From contig JAWKWH010000001.1 in NCBI GenBank assembly GCA_041397625.1, forward strand, positions 682,001 to 746,000: a stretch of 64,000 nucleotides of DNA, given 5' to 3'. This stretch comes from JAWKWH01 sp041397625. GTDB lineage: Bacteria; Pseudomonadota; Alphaproteobacteria; Rhizobiales; Rhizobiaceae. Below are positions 8,282-17,827 of this stretch, piece after piece. Position 1 is the stretch's first letter. Every line of letters begins with the position of its first letter. The position numbers and the translations under genes are program-made. The notes below the pieces were generated by a model, which had not been told where the DNA came from, did not search any database, and worked only from the letters and a program-made list of their open reading frames with translations.

Positions 8282-10189
8282 TCAGCCCGCCCGGCGCAGC
8301 CGCGCCGTCGGGCCGCCTTCGCCTTCTTCGGTAAACAGCGCGGCAAGCTGTTCGGTCATGGCGCCGGCAAGCTCCTCGGCGTCGACGATCGTGACCGCGC
8401 GACGGTAGTAGCGGGTGACATCGTGGCCGATGCCGATTGCCAGCAGTTCCACCGGCGACCGGCTCTCGATCAGCTCGATCACGGCCCGCAGGTGCCGCTC
8501 CAGATAGTTGCCGGGATTGACCGACAGGGTAGAATCGTCGACCGGCGCGCCGTCGGAGATCATCATCAGAATCTTGCGCTGTTCCGGCCGGCCGAGCAGG
8601 CGGCGGTGCGCCCATAAAAGCGCCTCGCCGTCGATGTTCTCCTTCAACAGCCCTTCGCGCATCATCAGGCCGAGATTGCGCCGCGCCCGCCGCCATGGCG
8701 TGTCGGCGGATTTGTAGATGATGTGGCGCAGATCGTTGAGCCGGCCGGGATTGGCCGGCTTGTTCTCCTTCAGCCACCTTTCGCGCGCCTGGCCGCCTTT
8801 CCATGCCCGGGTGGTGAAGCCGAGGATCTCCACCGATACGCCGCAGCGCTCCAGCGTGCGCGCGAGAATGTCGCCGCAGGTCGCCGCCACCGTGATCGGG
8901 CGGCCGCGCATCGATCCGGAATTGTCGATCAAAAGCGTTACGACCGTGTCGCGGAACTTGGTGTCGCGCTCCTGCTTGAAGGACAGCGAGGCGAAGGTTC
9001 CCTTCATCTCGTCGATCACCAGCCGCGGCAGGCGGGCAGGGTCCAGATAGCCTTCCTCCAGGTCGAAATCCCAGGAGCGGTTCTGCTGTGCCATCAGCCG
9101 GCGCTGCAGCCGGTTGGCAAGCCGGCCGACGACGCCCTGCAGATTGGCGAGCTGCTTGTCGAGGAAGGCCCTGAGCCGTTCCAGTTCCTCCTCCTCGCAC
9201 AGTTCCTCGGCGCCGATGATCTCGTCGAATTGCGCGGTGTATATCTTGTAGTCGAAATCGGGCGGCAGGTCGGCCAGCGGGTGTTCGGGCCGCCGCGCCT
9301 CGCCCGGCGTCTCGGCGTCCTCGTCGGTATCGTCGTCGCTGACATCCTCGGCATCGGCCTCCGAGGCCTCCATCTCGCCGGTCTGGTCCTCGTCGCTGTC
9401 GCCTTCCGATTCCTCGGCCTCGGTCTGCTCGGAGCCCGATTCGCTTTCGCCGTCCTCCTCGGACCGGTCGTCGCCCTCCTCCTGGTCGTCGTCGCTGTCC
9501 TCGCTGTCGTCGTTCTCCTCGTCGCCGAGTTCCTCGGCCATCTCCATGGACACCAGCATATCTCGGATCAGCCGGCCGAAGGCGTCCTGGTTGTCGAGGC
9601 TCGCTTCCAGGTTTTCCAGTTCGCCGCCGGCCTTGTCGGTGATCCACTCGCGCCACAGCGAGACGACGTTCTCGCTGCTCTTGACGGGTGCTGCTCCGGT
9701 CAGCTTCTCGCGAACCATCATGGCGATCGCCTGCTCCAGCGGCGCGTCGGCCTTGTCGGTGACCGCGCCGAGATTGGATCGAGAGAACCGGTCTTCCAGC
9801 ATCTCGGCCAGGTTGGTGGCGACGCCCGGCATCGCGCGCGCGCCGATGGCCTCGACGCGTGCCTGTTCCACCGCATCGAAGATCGCGCGCGCCTGGCGGC
9901 CTTCCGGCGCCAGCTTGTGGTGCAGGGCGGTGTCGTGGCAGGCACGCCTCAGCGCCAGCGAATCGCCGACGCCGCGGGTAACCGAAATATCCGTTGCCGT
10001 CGGCTTGCGCGGCAGTTCCGGCAGGCGCACCAGATTTCCCGCCATGGACGGCCGGTCCTTGGAAAAGCTGACTTCGACCTCGTGGTCGCCGGCGATTGCA
10101 CGCACGCAGGTGGTTACCGCTCGCTTGAACGTGTCGGCGTCGGCGCCGATCTTGAGGCGGCTCCTGGAATTGTCGCCCGGGCCTGCCAT
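8282..10189 (-). CDS. cobT: cobaltochelatase subunit CobT
   Basis: The 635-residue protein is the large integrin-I-domain subunit of the aerobic cobaltochelatase (CobN-CobS-CobT), which inserts Co2+ into hydrogenobyrinic acid a,c-diamide in cobalamin synthesis. The N-terminal CobT domain runs to about residue 215. A very acidic Asp/Glu/Ser-rich linker follows at 219-296. The C-terminal von Willebrand-type domain has its metal-binding DNSGSM at 422-427 and a late SDGAPVDDSTLS. It lies 10 bases after cobS, the AAA+ partner. cobN is not in the window. Confidence 0.96.
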   Translation of the reverse strand: MAGPGDNSRSRLKIGADADTFKRAVTTCVRAIAGDHEVEVSFSKDRPSMAGNLVRLPELPRKPTATDISVTRGVGDSLALRRACHDTALHHKLAPEGRQARAIFDAVEQARVEAIGARAMPGVATNLAEMLEDRFSRSNLGAVTDKADAPLEQAIAMMVREKLTGAAPVKSSENVVSLWREWITDKAGGELENLEASLDNQDAFGRLIRDMLVSMEMAEELGDEENDDSEDSDDDQEEGDDRSEEDGESESGSEQTEAEESEGDSDEDQTGEMEASEADAEDVSDDDTDEDAETPGEARRPEHPLADLPPDFDYKIYTAQFDEIIGAEELCEEEELERLRAFLDKQLANLQGVVGRLANRLQRRLMAQQNRSWDFDLEEGYLDPARLPRLVIDEMKGTFASLSFKQERDTKFRDTVVTLLIDNSGSMRGRPITVAATCGDILARTLERCGVSVEILGFTTRAWKGGQARERWLKENKPANPGRLNDLRHIIYKSADTPWRRARRNLGLMMREGLLKENIDGEALLWAHRRLLGRPEQRKILMMISDGAPVDDSTLSVNPGNYLERHLRAVIELIESRSPVELLAIGIGHDVTRYYRRAVTIVDAEELAGAMTEQLAALFTEEGEGGPTARLRRAG

Positions 10190-10199
10190 CGCGGGCCCG

Positions 10200-11186
10200 T
10201 CAGGCCAGCACGACGTTGACGGCGCTTTCGGACAGTTCTTCGCCGAAAGCGCGCTGGTAGAACTCGGCGACCACCGCGCGCTCCAGTTCGTCGCACTTGT
10301 TGAGGAAGGTCAGCCGGAAGGCGATGCCGACATCGCCGAAGATCTCGGCGTTCTCCGCCCAGGTGATCACCGTGCGCGGGCTCATCACCGTCGACAGATC
10401 GCCGTTCATGAAGGCGCTGCGCGACATGTCGGCGACACGCACCATCTTGTTGACGATGTCGCGGCCCTTGTCGTTCTGGTAGTGCTTGGCCTTGGCCAGG
10501 ACGATCGCCACCTCGTTGTCGTGCGGCAGGTAGTTGAGCGTGGTCACGATCGACCAGCGGTCCATCTGCGCCTGGTTGATCTGCTGCGTGCCGTGGTAGA
10601 GCCCGGTCGTGTCGCCCAGGCCAACCGTGTTGGCGGTGGCGAACAGCCGGAAGGCCGGGTGCGGGCGGATCACCCGCGACTGGTCGAGCAGGGTGAGACG
10701 GCCCGACGATTCCAGCACCCGCTGGATGACGAACATCACGTCCGGCCGGCCGGCGTCGTACTCGTCGAACACCAGCGCGACATTGTGCTGATAGGCCCAG
10801 GGCAGGATGCCGTCGCGGAACTCGGTGACCTGCTTGCCGTCCTCGAGCACGATCGCGTCCTTGCCGACAAGATCGATGCGGCTGATGTGGCTGTCGAGGT
10901 TGACGCGCACGCACGGCCAGTTCAGCCGCGCCGCCACCTGCTCGATGTGGGTCGACTTGCCGGTGCCGTGATAGCCCGACACCATGACGCGGCGGTTGTA
11001 GGCAAACCCCGCCAGGATCGCCATGGTGGTCGCCTGGTCGAACAGGTAGTCAGGATCGATGTCCGGCACGTGATCGTCGCGAACCGAATAGGCCGGAATG
11101 ACCATCTTGGTGTCGAAACCGAAGGTTTCCCTGGCCGAGACCGTGGTGTCCGGCAGATTGGCGATGTCGCGTTCAACCTTGTTCAT
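10200..11186 (-). CDS. cobS: cobaltochelatase subunit CobS (AAA+ ATPase)
   Basis: The 328-residue MoxR-like AAA+ ATPase assembles into a ring with CobT to drive CobN-catalysed cobalt insertion. Walker A is GYHGTGKS at residues 71-78 and Walker B LVFDEYD at about 138-144. A FATANTVGLGDTTGLYHGT segment forms the sensor-1 region. The length is normal for CobS. It heads a cobS-cobT-phytase-like run and lies 77 bases after the DnaJ-like gene on the same strand, an order widespread in Rhizobiales and Brucella. Confidence 0.96.
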   Translation of the reverse strand: MNKVERDIANLPDTTVSARETFGFDTKMVIPAYSVRDDHVPDIDPDYLFDQATTMAILAGFAYNRRVMVSGYHGTGKSTHIEQVAARLNWPCVRVNLDSHISRIDLVGKDAIVLEDGKQVTEFRDGILPWAYQHNVALVFDEYDAGRPDVMFVIQRVLESSGRLTLLDQSRVIRPHPAFRLFATANTVGLGDTTGLYHGTQQINQAQMDRWSIVTTLNYLPHDNEVAIVLAKAKHYQNDKGRDIVNKMVRVADMSRSAFMNGDLSTVMSPRTVITWAENAEIFGDVGIAFRLTFLNKCDELERAVVAEFYQRAFGEELSESAVNVVLA

Positions 11187-11263
11187 GATGCCTCCGGGGC
11201 ACGACCTGCGCCGGCATGCCCGTCGTAGTACTGACTATCCGGGGTCTTTAACACTTGCCGCGA

Positions 11264-11878
11264 TCAACACAACCCCGCCTGTTTGAGCAGGCGGTAGGCG
11301 TGCAGCACTTCGCGGAACCGTTCTTCCGATTCCCGGTTGCCGCCATTCGCGTCGGGATGGTGGCGTTTGACCAGTTCCTTATAGCGCGTCTTGATTTCCG
11401 CGCCAGTCGCCTTCAGGCCGAGGCCCAATGTTTCCAGCGCCTTGGCCTCAAGCGGCTTCGGTCTGCGCGCTGCCTGGGTTTCGGCGTTTTCCTGCGTGAA
11501 CAGGTTGTAGGGATCGCGGATGCGTTGATAGTAGCCGGCCCGGCCCGAACGTTTCACCGCCACGTCCGGCGCCACCCGGGCGCCGCCGGCTGCGCCGATC
11601 TTCCATGTCGGGCGATGGCCGGTCAGAGCCTCTTTCTGGAAGCGGGCAATGTCGGAATTGTTGAGGCCTGAAAAGTAGTTGTAACCCTTGTTGTATTCGC
11701 GCACGTGATCGACGCAGAAGCGGAAATACTCGCCCTCCTTATGGCGGCCGACCGGGGCGCGGTGAGTGCCGGGATTGGTGCATCCGTCCCACTGGCATTC
11801 CGGTTCGCGCTCGTCGCGCGCCGTCTCGGGATCGGGGCGGATGCGTATCCGGTCGAAATATTTCGAAAAATCGTTCAT
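11264..11878 (-). CDS. DnaJ-domain protein with N-terminal Cys/His motif
   Basis: The 204-residue protein has a J-domain only at its C-terminus (about residues 147-204), with the DnaK-activating HPD at 174-176. The N-terminal half contains paired cysteines C28/C33 and C55/H58 inside CQWDGCTNPGTHRAPVG and FRFCVDHV, arranged like a small metal-binding site. It lacks the Gly/Phe region and zinc-finger repeats of true DnaJ, so it is a specialised co-chaperone. Its conserved position between cobS and bolA suggests an unrecognised link with metal or Fe-S handling, which is inference. Confidence 0.88.
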   Translation of the reverse strand: MNDFSKYFDRIRIRPDPETARDEREPECQWDGCTNPGTHRAPVGRHKEGEYFRFCVDHVREYNKGYNYFSGLNNSDIARFQKEALTGHRPTWKIGAAGGARVAPDVAVKRSGRAGYYQRIRDPYNLFTQENAETQAARRPKPLEAKALETLGLGLKATGAEIKTRYKELVKRHHPDANGGNRESEERFREVLHAYRLLKQAGLC

Positions 11879-11990
11879 CGCCGCTGATTATGGGTGCTTT
11901 GTCCCGTCATACAAGAATTGACATTCGGCCGATTTGGCGCGTTACCCCTGAATCGAACCGAACAGGCGCATATGAAGCATGGAGAACCGG

Positions 11991-12272
11991 ATGTCCATAA
12001 AGCAGGCAATCGAGACCGCACTTGAAAACGGCTTTGCGCCGGAACGGCTGGACGTGATCGACGAGAGCCATATGCATGCCGGCCATCAGGACCATTTCGA
12101 CGGAACCGGCGAGACCCATTTCCGCGTCAGGCTGGTTTCGGCCGCCTTTTCCGGTATGAGCCGCATCGAACGCCACCGCGCCGTCAACGAGGCGCTGGCC
12201 GACGAGCTCGCCGGCGGCGTGCACGCGCTGGCGCTGGAACTCGCCGCCCCCGGCGAGAGCGTGAGATGGTGA
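11991..12272 (+). CDS. bolA: BolA family protein
   Basis: This 93-residue protein has the BolA alpha-beta-beta fold pattern. The conserved histidine region is HMHAGHQDHFDGTGETHFRV, followed by FSGMSRIERHRAVNEAL and a C-terminal HALALEL strand. BolA proteins pair with monothiol glutaredoxins to bind or transfer [2Fe-2S] clusters and influence iron regulation. I chose the second ATG (11991), because GGAG at 11981-11984 gives ideal spacing; starting at 11979 would add four residues. It is divergent from the DnaJ-like gene. Confidence 0.93.
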   Translation: MSIKQAIETALENGFAPERLDVIDESHMHAGHQDHFDGTGETHFRVRLVSAAFSGMSRIERHRAVNEALADELAGGVHALALELAAPGESVRW

Positions 12273-12287
12273 CACCGGCTGCCGGGC

Positions 12288-13571
12288 TCAGACGTCGCTG
12301 GCCACGTTTTCGATCGGCTTGATCCTCAGCGTCACGATACGGTTCTTCTCGCGCTTCATCACCACGAAACGCATGCCGTGGAAGGTGAAGGCCTGCTTTT
12401 CCTCGGGGATCGACTGGGTCTCGTGGATCACCAGGCCGGCAATCGTGGTGACGTCGTCGTCGGGCAGTTTCCAGTCCAACGCTCTGTTGAGATCGCGGAT
12501 CGGCACCGAACCGTCGACCACCACCGATCCGTCGGCCTCCTGGCGCACGCCCTGCATGTCGACATCGTGCTCGTCGGCGATCTCGCCGACGATTTCCTCC
12601 AGAATGTCCTCCAGCGTCACCAGGCCCTCAACCTCGCCATATTCGTCGACGACGATGGCGATATGCGCCTTCTGGCGCAGGAAGGCGTTGAGCTGGAGCT
12701 GCAGCGACGTCGTGTCGGGCACGAACCACGGCTTGGTCGCCACCTTGCGGATGTCGATCTTCGACGGTTCGTTGCCGACATCGTTGAGCGCCCGCAACAG
12801 GTCCTTCGCGTGCACGACGCCGACGATGTTGTCGGTCGAACCGCGCCAGACCGGTAGCCGCGTATAGGGGCTCTGAAGGATTTCGCGTACCACGGCCTCG
12901 GGCGGATCGTCGGCGTTGACCATCTGCATGTTGGTGCGGTGGATCATCACGTCGGAGACTTCCAGCTCATGCAGGTCGAGGACACCGCCGACCCGGTCGC
13001 GGTCGGCCTTGAAGAAGGTGCCCTCGCGATGCAGCACTTCGACCGTGCCGCGCAGTTCCTCATGCGCGCTCAGCATGGAGCGGCCTTCCTCGAGATTGAT
13101 GCCAAAAATGGCCAGGATCAGCCGCACGATGCGGTTGGCCAGCGATGACACGGGTCCCACGAAAAACAGGAATACGCGGATCGGCTGCGCCATGGCCAGC
13201 GCGAAGCGGTCGGGATTGGAGATCGCCCAGGATTTCGGCAGGATCTCCGAGAACACCACCAGCAGAACGGTCATGGTCAGCGTGGCGTAGATCACGCCGG
13301 CCTCGCCGAACAGCGTCAGGAACAGCGACGTCGCCAGCGCCGAGCCGAGGATGTTGACCAGATTGTTGCCGATCAGCAGCGCGCCGATCAACCGGTCGCG
13401 CCGGTCGATCAGCCGGTTGACGATCGTGGCGCGGCCGTCGCCGGCCGCCTCCAGCGAATGCATGCGCGCCCGCGAGGCGGCCGTCAGCGCCGTCTCGGAA
13501 CCCGAGAAGATGCCCGAAAGAATGATGAGCGCCAGGATGGCGGCGCAGATGATCCAGATGGAAAGGGTCAT
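12288..13571 (-). CDS. CNNM/CorB-type membrane transporter with CBS domains
   Basis: The 427-residue protein has an N-terminal CNNM (DUF21) membrane domain of four spans, including the SGSETAL motif near residue 24 and FSEILPKSWA near 108. Two CBS domains follow (about 190-330; IAIVVDEYGEVEGLVTLEDILEEIVGEI) and then a CorC_HlyC domain. Members are magnesium or other divalent-cation exporters, often misnamed hemolysins. Its start overlaps the aroB stop (ATGA at 13568-13571), so aroK, aroB and this gene are read as one coupled operon, an arrangement common in rhizobia. Confidence 0.92.
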   Translation of the reverse strand: MTLSIWIICAAILALIILSGIFSGSETALTAASRARMHSLEAAGDGRATIVNRLIDRRDRLIGALLIGNNLVNILGSALATSLFLTLFGEAGVIYATLTMTVLLVVFSEILPKSWAISNPDRFALAMAQPIRVFLFFVGPVSSLANRIVRLILAIFGINLEEGRSMLSAHEELRGTVEVLHREGTFFKADRDRVGGVLDLHELEVSDVMIHRTNMQMVNADDPPEAVVREILQSPYTRLPVWRGSTDNIVGVVHAKDLLRALNDVGNEPSKIDIRKVATKPWFVPDTTSLQLQLNAFLRQKAHIAIVVDEYGEVEGLVTLEDILEEIVGEIADEHDVDMQGVRQEADGSVVVDGSVPIRDLNRALDWKLPDDDVTTIAGLVIHETQSIPEEKQAFTFHGMRFVVMKREKNRIVTLRIKPIENVASDV

Positions 13572-14695
13572 CCGGAAAGGGTCTCCTTCAAGAATGTCAG
13601 CACCTCCGACGCCGGAACGTCGCGTGCGATGAACGACTGCCCGATGCCGCGGGTCAGGATGAAGGTGAGGCTGCCGCGCGACACCTTCTTGTCTTGCGCA
13701 ATATAGGCCAGCAGCGCGTCCGCGTCAGGCAGTTCGCCGGGAATGTCGGCGGGACGCACCGGCAGGCCGACCGCCGTCAGATGCGCCTCCACCCGTTCGG
13801 CGTCGTCGGGGCTTGCCAGGTTGAGCCGGGTGGCGAAGCGGTGCGCCAGCGCCATGCCGATCGCCACGCCCTCGCCATGCACGAGACGGCCCGGATCGTA
13901 CCTCGTCGCCGCTTCCAGCGCGTGGCCGAATGTGTGGCCGAGATTGAGCAGCGCCCGCTCGCCGGCCTCGCGTTCGTCGCGGGCGACGACCTCGGCTTTG
14001 GCCCGGCAGGATTGCGCGATTGCCTCGGCGCGGGCCGCGCCGCCTGCAAACACCGCCTGCCAGTTGGCTTCCAGCCAATGGAAGAAGTCCGGCCGGTCGA
14101 TCAGCCCGTATTTGACCACCTCGGCGTAGCCGGCGCGGAATTCGCGTTTCGACAGCGTGTCGAGCGAGCCGGTATCGGCCAGCACCAGGCGGGGCTGGTG
14201 GAAGACGCCGACCAGGTTCTTGCCGAGCGCGGTGTTGATGCCCGTCTTGCCGCCGACGGAACTGTCGACCTGTGCAAGCAGCGTGGTCGGAACCTGCACG
14301 AAGTTCATGCCGCGCAGCGCAATGCCCGCGGCAAAGCCGGCGAGATCGCCGATGACCCCGCCGCCGAGGGCGATGACGGCGTCACCGCGTTCGAGCCGGG
14401 CTGCGAGGACGTCGTTCACGACGACCTGCAGCGCGTCGAAACTCTTCGTGCGTTCGCCGGCCGGCAGCGTGACCGGCACCGTTTCGATCCCGGCATCGGC
14501 AAGCGAGGCCTGCAGCCGTTCCAGGTAGATCGCGCCCACCGTCTCGTCGGTGACGATCGCCGCGCGAATGCCGGGCAGGCGGCCGGCGATCGCCTTGCCG
14601 GCGTCGTCGACCAGCCCGGGCCCGATTAGGATGTCGTAGGTTCGCTCGCCAAGCTCCACCTCGACACGCGTCGTCGCGATGCCGTCGACAGTCAT
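13568..14695 (-). CDS. aroB: 3-dehydroquinate synthase
   Basis: The 375-residue enzyme converts DAHP to 3-dehydroquinate, step two of the shikimate pathway, using NAD+ and a divalent metal. Visible motifs are ALGGGVIGDLAGFAA (NAD site), VQVPTTLLAQVDSSVGGKTGIN, and the metal-binding HTFGHALEA and HGEGVAIGM. The ATG at 14695 overlaps the aroK stop by four bases, so the longer open frame upstream is not used. Confidence 0.97.
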   Translation of the reverse strand: MTVDGIATTRVEVELGERTYDILIGPGLVDDAGKAIAGRLPGIRAAIVTDETVGAIYLERLQASLADAGIETVPVTLPAGERTKSFDALQVVVNDVLAARLERGDAVIALGGGVIGDLAGFAAGIALRGMNFVQVPTTLLAQVDSSVGGKTGINTALGKNLVGVFHQPRLVLADTGSLDTLSKREFRAGYAEVVKYGLIDRPDFFHWLEANWQAVFAGGAARAEAIAQSCRAKAEVVARDEREAGERALLNLGHTFGHALEAATRYDPGRLVHGEGVAIGMALAHRFATRLNLASPDDAERVEAHLTAVGLPVRPADIPGELPDADALLAYIAQDKKVSRGSLTFILTRGIGQSFIARDVPASEVLTFLKETLSG

Positions 14696-15297
14696 CGCCC
14701 CTTCTCCCGGCTTTCGGCGTCCAGATAGGCGCCGACCGCCTCGACCGCCTCGGCGGTGATCACTTCCTTGCGCTCGTCGCGCGATATCACGGTGATGTCG
14801 GCCTTCGCATAGACCGGATAGCGGGTCTCCATCAGACCTTCCATGACCGCTCGCGGATCGCTGTTCTTCAAGAGCGGCCGGTTCTGCTTGCGCATCACCC
14901 GGGCCATCAGCGTATCGAGATCGGCTTTCAGCCACAGCGAGATTCCCTTGCGCTTGATGGCGCGGCGCGTCGAATCGTTCATGAAGGCGCCGCCGCCCGT
15001 CGAGATCACTGCGGGGCCGCCCTTGAGCAGTCGGGCAAGAACCCTGCGTTCAAGCGACCGGAACTCCGCCTCGCCGTATTCCTCGAACAGTTCGGGTACG
15101 GTCATGCGCGACACCCGTTCGATCTCGTGGTCGCTGTCGAAGAACGGCAGCCGCAGCGCCTGCGCGGTGGCGCGGCCGATGGCGGTCTTGCCCGCGCCCA
15201 TCAGCCCGATGAACACGATCGAGCGCCGGTCCAGGCGTTGCGCGACCCGGCTCGGCGGATCGGATGCTTTCTCGGCGCGGATCGGTGCTTCCATCAT
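14692..15297 (-). CDS. aroK: shikimate kinase
   Basis: The 201-residue P-loop kinase phosphorylates shikimate at O-3. Walker A is GLMGAGKT at about residues 31-38. The shikimate-binding DSDHEIE and FRSLER segments and the STGGGAF loop are all present, as is the lid arginine in KQNRPLL. It is the first gene of the aroK-aroB-CNNM operon. The N-terminus has two successive methionines; about 20 residues precede the core fold, as in other rhizobial AroK. Confidence 0.96.
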   Translation of the reverse strand: MMEAPIRAEKASDPPSRVAQRLDRRSIVFIGLMGAGKTAIGRATAQALRLPFFDSDHEIERVSRMTVPELFEEYGEAEFRSLERRVLARLLKGGPAVISTGGGAFMNDSTRRAIKRKGISLWLKADLDTLMARVMRKQNRPLLKNSDPRAVMEGLMETRYPVYAKADITVISRDERKEVITAEAVEAVGAYLDAESREKGR

Positions 15298-15429
15298 GTC
15301 CTCTGCTTTCCGGCCGGTTCGACATCAAAATGTCCCACCCGTCAAGAACATGGAATTGAACGGGCCTGCCTTGCAATGGCGCCGGCCGGGTTCCATAACG
15401 GGCCGCCAAGCAGTCGACGGATCGACCGG

Positions 15430-15582
15430 ATGCCGACTTTGTTCAAGTTCCTGACCGTTCTCGCCATCCTGGCGGGCATCGCCTATGGCGGCATGTTCGC
15501 GCTCGTCACCCTTGTCGAGCCCAAGCCGGGCGAGATGACCGTTCGCATTCCGGTCGACAAGGTCAACCCGCCGCGCGAGTAG
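15430..15582 (+). CDS. small single-span membrane protein upstream of xerD
   Basis: This 50-residue protein has one transmembrane helix (about residues 5-27, FLTVLAILAGIAYGGMFALVTLV) and a short polar tail, EPKPGEMTVRIPVDKVNPPRE, predicted to face the periplasm. Proteins of this kind sit just upstream of xerD in many rhizobia; their function is unknown. It ends five bases before the xerD ATG, so the two are probably co-transcribed. Confidence 0.7.
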   Translation: MPTLFKFLTVLAILAGIAYGGMFALVTLVEPKPGEMTVRIPVDKVNPPRE

Positions 15583-15587
15583 GGCTT

Positions 15588-16508
15588 ATGGCGGGCGGTG
15601 CGATGCTTGTCGAGGCGTTCTTGGAGATGATGGCGGCGGAGCGTGGCGCCAGCGACAACACGCTTTCCGCCTATCGCCGTGACCTGGAAGACGTCTCCTC
15701 GTTTCTCGGCGGGGCCCTTGCGGAGGCCGATACCGTATCGCTGCGCGGCTATCTTGCCGACCTGGCCGGCCGCGGCCTGTCGCGTGCCACCCAGGCGCGG
15801 CGCCTCGCCTCGCTGCGGCAGTTCTTCCGCTTTCTCTATGCCGAAGGCCGTCGCGATGACGATCCGACGGGCGAACTCGACAGTCCCAGGCGACAGGCCA
15901 GCCTGCCGAAGGTGCTGGGCGTCGACGAGGTCGGCCGGCTGATCGACCGGGCGGCGGCGGAGGCCGGCGCCGGTGACGCGCCGTCGGCTGCGGCGCTTGC
16001 CGCCCGGCGCCTGCACGCGCTTGTCGAAGTGCTCTACGCCACCGGCATGCGGGTTTCCGAACTCGTGTCGCTCCCGGTCGAGGTGGCGCGCCGCGACGAA
16101 CGTTTCTTCGTCATCCGCGGCAAGGGCGGCAAGGAGCGCATGGTGCCTCTGTCGCCGGCCGCCCGCGAGGCGATGGCCGTCTGGCTCAAGTCGCGCGACG
16201 CGGTGGAGGGTTGGGCCGACAGCCGCTTCCTGTTTCCCGCCGCCTCGCGCAGCGGCTGCCTGCCGCGGCAGGTGTTTGGCCGCGAGTTGAAGGCACTTGC
16301 CGCGCGCGCCGGCATCGCCGTGGCCAAAATCTCGCCCCACGTGCTTCGGCACGCCTTTGCCAGCCATTTGCTGCAGAACGGCGCCGATCTGCGCTCGGTG
16401 CAGCAGCTTCTCGGTCACGCCGACATCTCCACCACGCAGATCTACACCCATGTGCTGGAGGAAAGGCTGGGCAAACTGGTCAACGAGCACCATCCGCTTG
16501 CCGATTAG
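15588..16508 (+). CDS. xerD: tyrosine recombinase XerD
   Basis: The 306-residue site-specific recombinase resolves chromosome dimers at dif together with XerC and FtsK. The N-terminal SAM-like core-binding domain spans roughly 5-90. All catalytic residues are present: R155 in TGMRVSEL, K182 in the GKGGKER loop, H251-x-x-R254 in HVLRHAFASHLL, H277 in LLGHADIS and the nucleophile Y286 in QIYTHV. The start has AGGG at 15581-15584. No dif site was recognised in the window. Confidence 0.95.
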   Translation: MAGGAMLVEAFLEMMAAERGASDNTLSAYRRDLEDVSSFLGGALAEADTVSLRGYLADLAGRGLSRATQARRLASLRQFFRFLYAEGRRDDDPTGELDSPRRQASLPKVLGVDEVGRLIDRAAAEAGAGDAPSAAALAARRLHALVEVLYATGMRVSELVSLPVEVARRDERFFVIRGKGGKERMVPLSPAAREAMAVWLKSRDAVEGWADSRFLFPAASRSGCLPRQVFGRELKALAARAGIAVAKISPHVLRHAFASHLLQNGADLRSVQQLLGHADISTTQIYTHVLEERLGKLVNEHHPLAD

Positions 16509-16618
16509 CACCGCTATGTTTATGTGAGGACGGGCGGAGGGCTGGCCGACGGTCCTCGGCTGTCCGGCGCCGCATGTGAGGGCGTCAAGTCGTTTTGGTT
16601 CAGCGGTTTCAGCGGTCC

Positions 16619-17569
16619 ATGTATCATTATCTCGAATTCGAAAAGCCCGTCGCTGACCTGGACGGCCAGATTCTCGAACTGAAGAAGATGAACGAGGCGG
16701 GCGAGGCTGTCGACGTCGCCGACGAGATCGCCCGCTTGGAGAAGCGGTCGCGCGAGGCTCTGCGCGAGGCCTATAAGAGCCTGACCCCATGGCAGAAGGC
16801 GCAGGTTGCCCGTCACCCCGACCGCCCCCATTGCCTCGACTATGTCGAGCGCCTGTTTACCGATTTCACCCCGCTGGCAGGCGATCGCTGCTTCGGCGAG
16901 GACCATGCGGTGATCGCCGGGTTCGGCCGTTTCCGCGGCACGTCCGTGGCCGTCATCGGCCAGGAGAAGGGGTCGGATACGGCAAGCCGGCTGAAACACA
17001 ATTTCGGCATGGCGCGGCCGGAAGGCTATCGCAAGGCGATGCGCATCATGGAGCTTGCCGACCGCTTCGGCCTGCCGGTCATCACCCTGGTCGACACCAC
17101 CGGCGCCTATCCCGGCGTCGGCGCGGAGGAACGCGGACAGGCCGAGGCCATCGCGCGGTCGACCGCCGCCTGCCTGGCGGTCAGGAGCCCGGTCATCTCC
17201 GTCGTCATCGGCGAGGGCGGTTCGGGCGGGGCGATCGCGATTGCAACGGCCAACCGCGTCTACATGCTGGAACATTCGATCTATTCTGTGATTTCGCCGG
17301 AGGGCGCCGCCTCGATCCTGTGGCACGATTCCACCAGGGCGCGCGATGCCGCGACCAGCATGAAAATCACCGCGCAGGACCTGCTGGGCATGAAGGTTGT
17401 CGACGGCATCATCGCCGAACCGCTGGGCGGCGCGCATCGCGATGCCGAGGCGGTCATCGAAGCGACGGGCAGGCAGATCGGCGAGGCGATGGACGAACTT
17501 GCCGGCACCAACCAGGATTTTCGCGAACACCGGCGCGAGAAGTTCCTGGCGATCGGCCGTTCGCTCTGA
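16619..17569 (+). CDS. accA: acetyl-CoA carboxylase carboxyltransferase subunit alpha
   Basis: The 316-residue protein is the alpha half of the carboxyltransferase that makes malonyl-CoA for fatty acid synthesis, partnered by AccD. Features are an N-terminal coiled segment (LEFEKPVADLDGQILELKK), the crotonase-like core with TLVDTTGAYPGVGAEERGQ, and IGEGGSGGAIAIATANRVYMLEHSIYSVISPEG. The length is normal. The ATG at 16619 has a poor ribosome site; an in-frame upstream start at 16595 would add eight residues not typical of the family. Confidence 0.96.
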   Translation: MYHYLEFEKPVADLDGQILELKKMNEAGEAVDVADEIARLEKRSREALREAYKSLTPWQKAQVARHPDRPHCLDYVERLFTDFTPLAGDRCFGEDHAVIAGFGRFRGTSVAVIGQEKGSDTASRLKHNFGMARPEGYRKAMRIMELADRFGLPVITLVDTTGAYPGVGAEERGQAEAIARSTAACLAVRSPVISVVIGEGGSGGAIAIATANRVYMLEHSIYSVISPEGAASILWHDSTRARDAATSMKITAQDLLGMKVVDGIIAEPLGGAHRDAEAVIEATGRQIGEAMDELAGTNQDFREHRREKFLAIGRSL

Positions 17570-17827
17570 CGAGAGCCGGTTGGCGCAATGTGACGCCGTT
17601 TGACAAAATTTTGACTGAATCCGGGCACGAAATGCCTTATTCTTGCCGCGACGATGCAGCAATGGCGGCAGGCTGACGGGCTGGGCAAAATCGATCGCGA
17701 GGCTCGGCCGCGTCTGAACGGTAATGATTTCTCAAGGTTAACCGGCCTTAGATGACTTACCGACGGATGGTGCATTCGGCGTAGCCGGCACGGCTTCGAT
17801 TGAAGGTCAGGGGACGACAGCTTTCCG

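Noticed and set aside
8723..10219. Plus-strand open frame of 498 codons opposite cobT
   Set aside because: Its hydrophobic Val/Leu stretch is the reverse reading of the acidic Asp/Glu linker of CobT, not a real membrane protein.
17739..17752. Possible CtrA site TTAACCGGCCTTAG before the L,D-transpeptidase gene
   Set aside because: The spacing between half-sites is six rather than seven and the second half is TTAG, so it does not meet the TTAA-N7-TTAA consensus.
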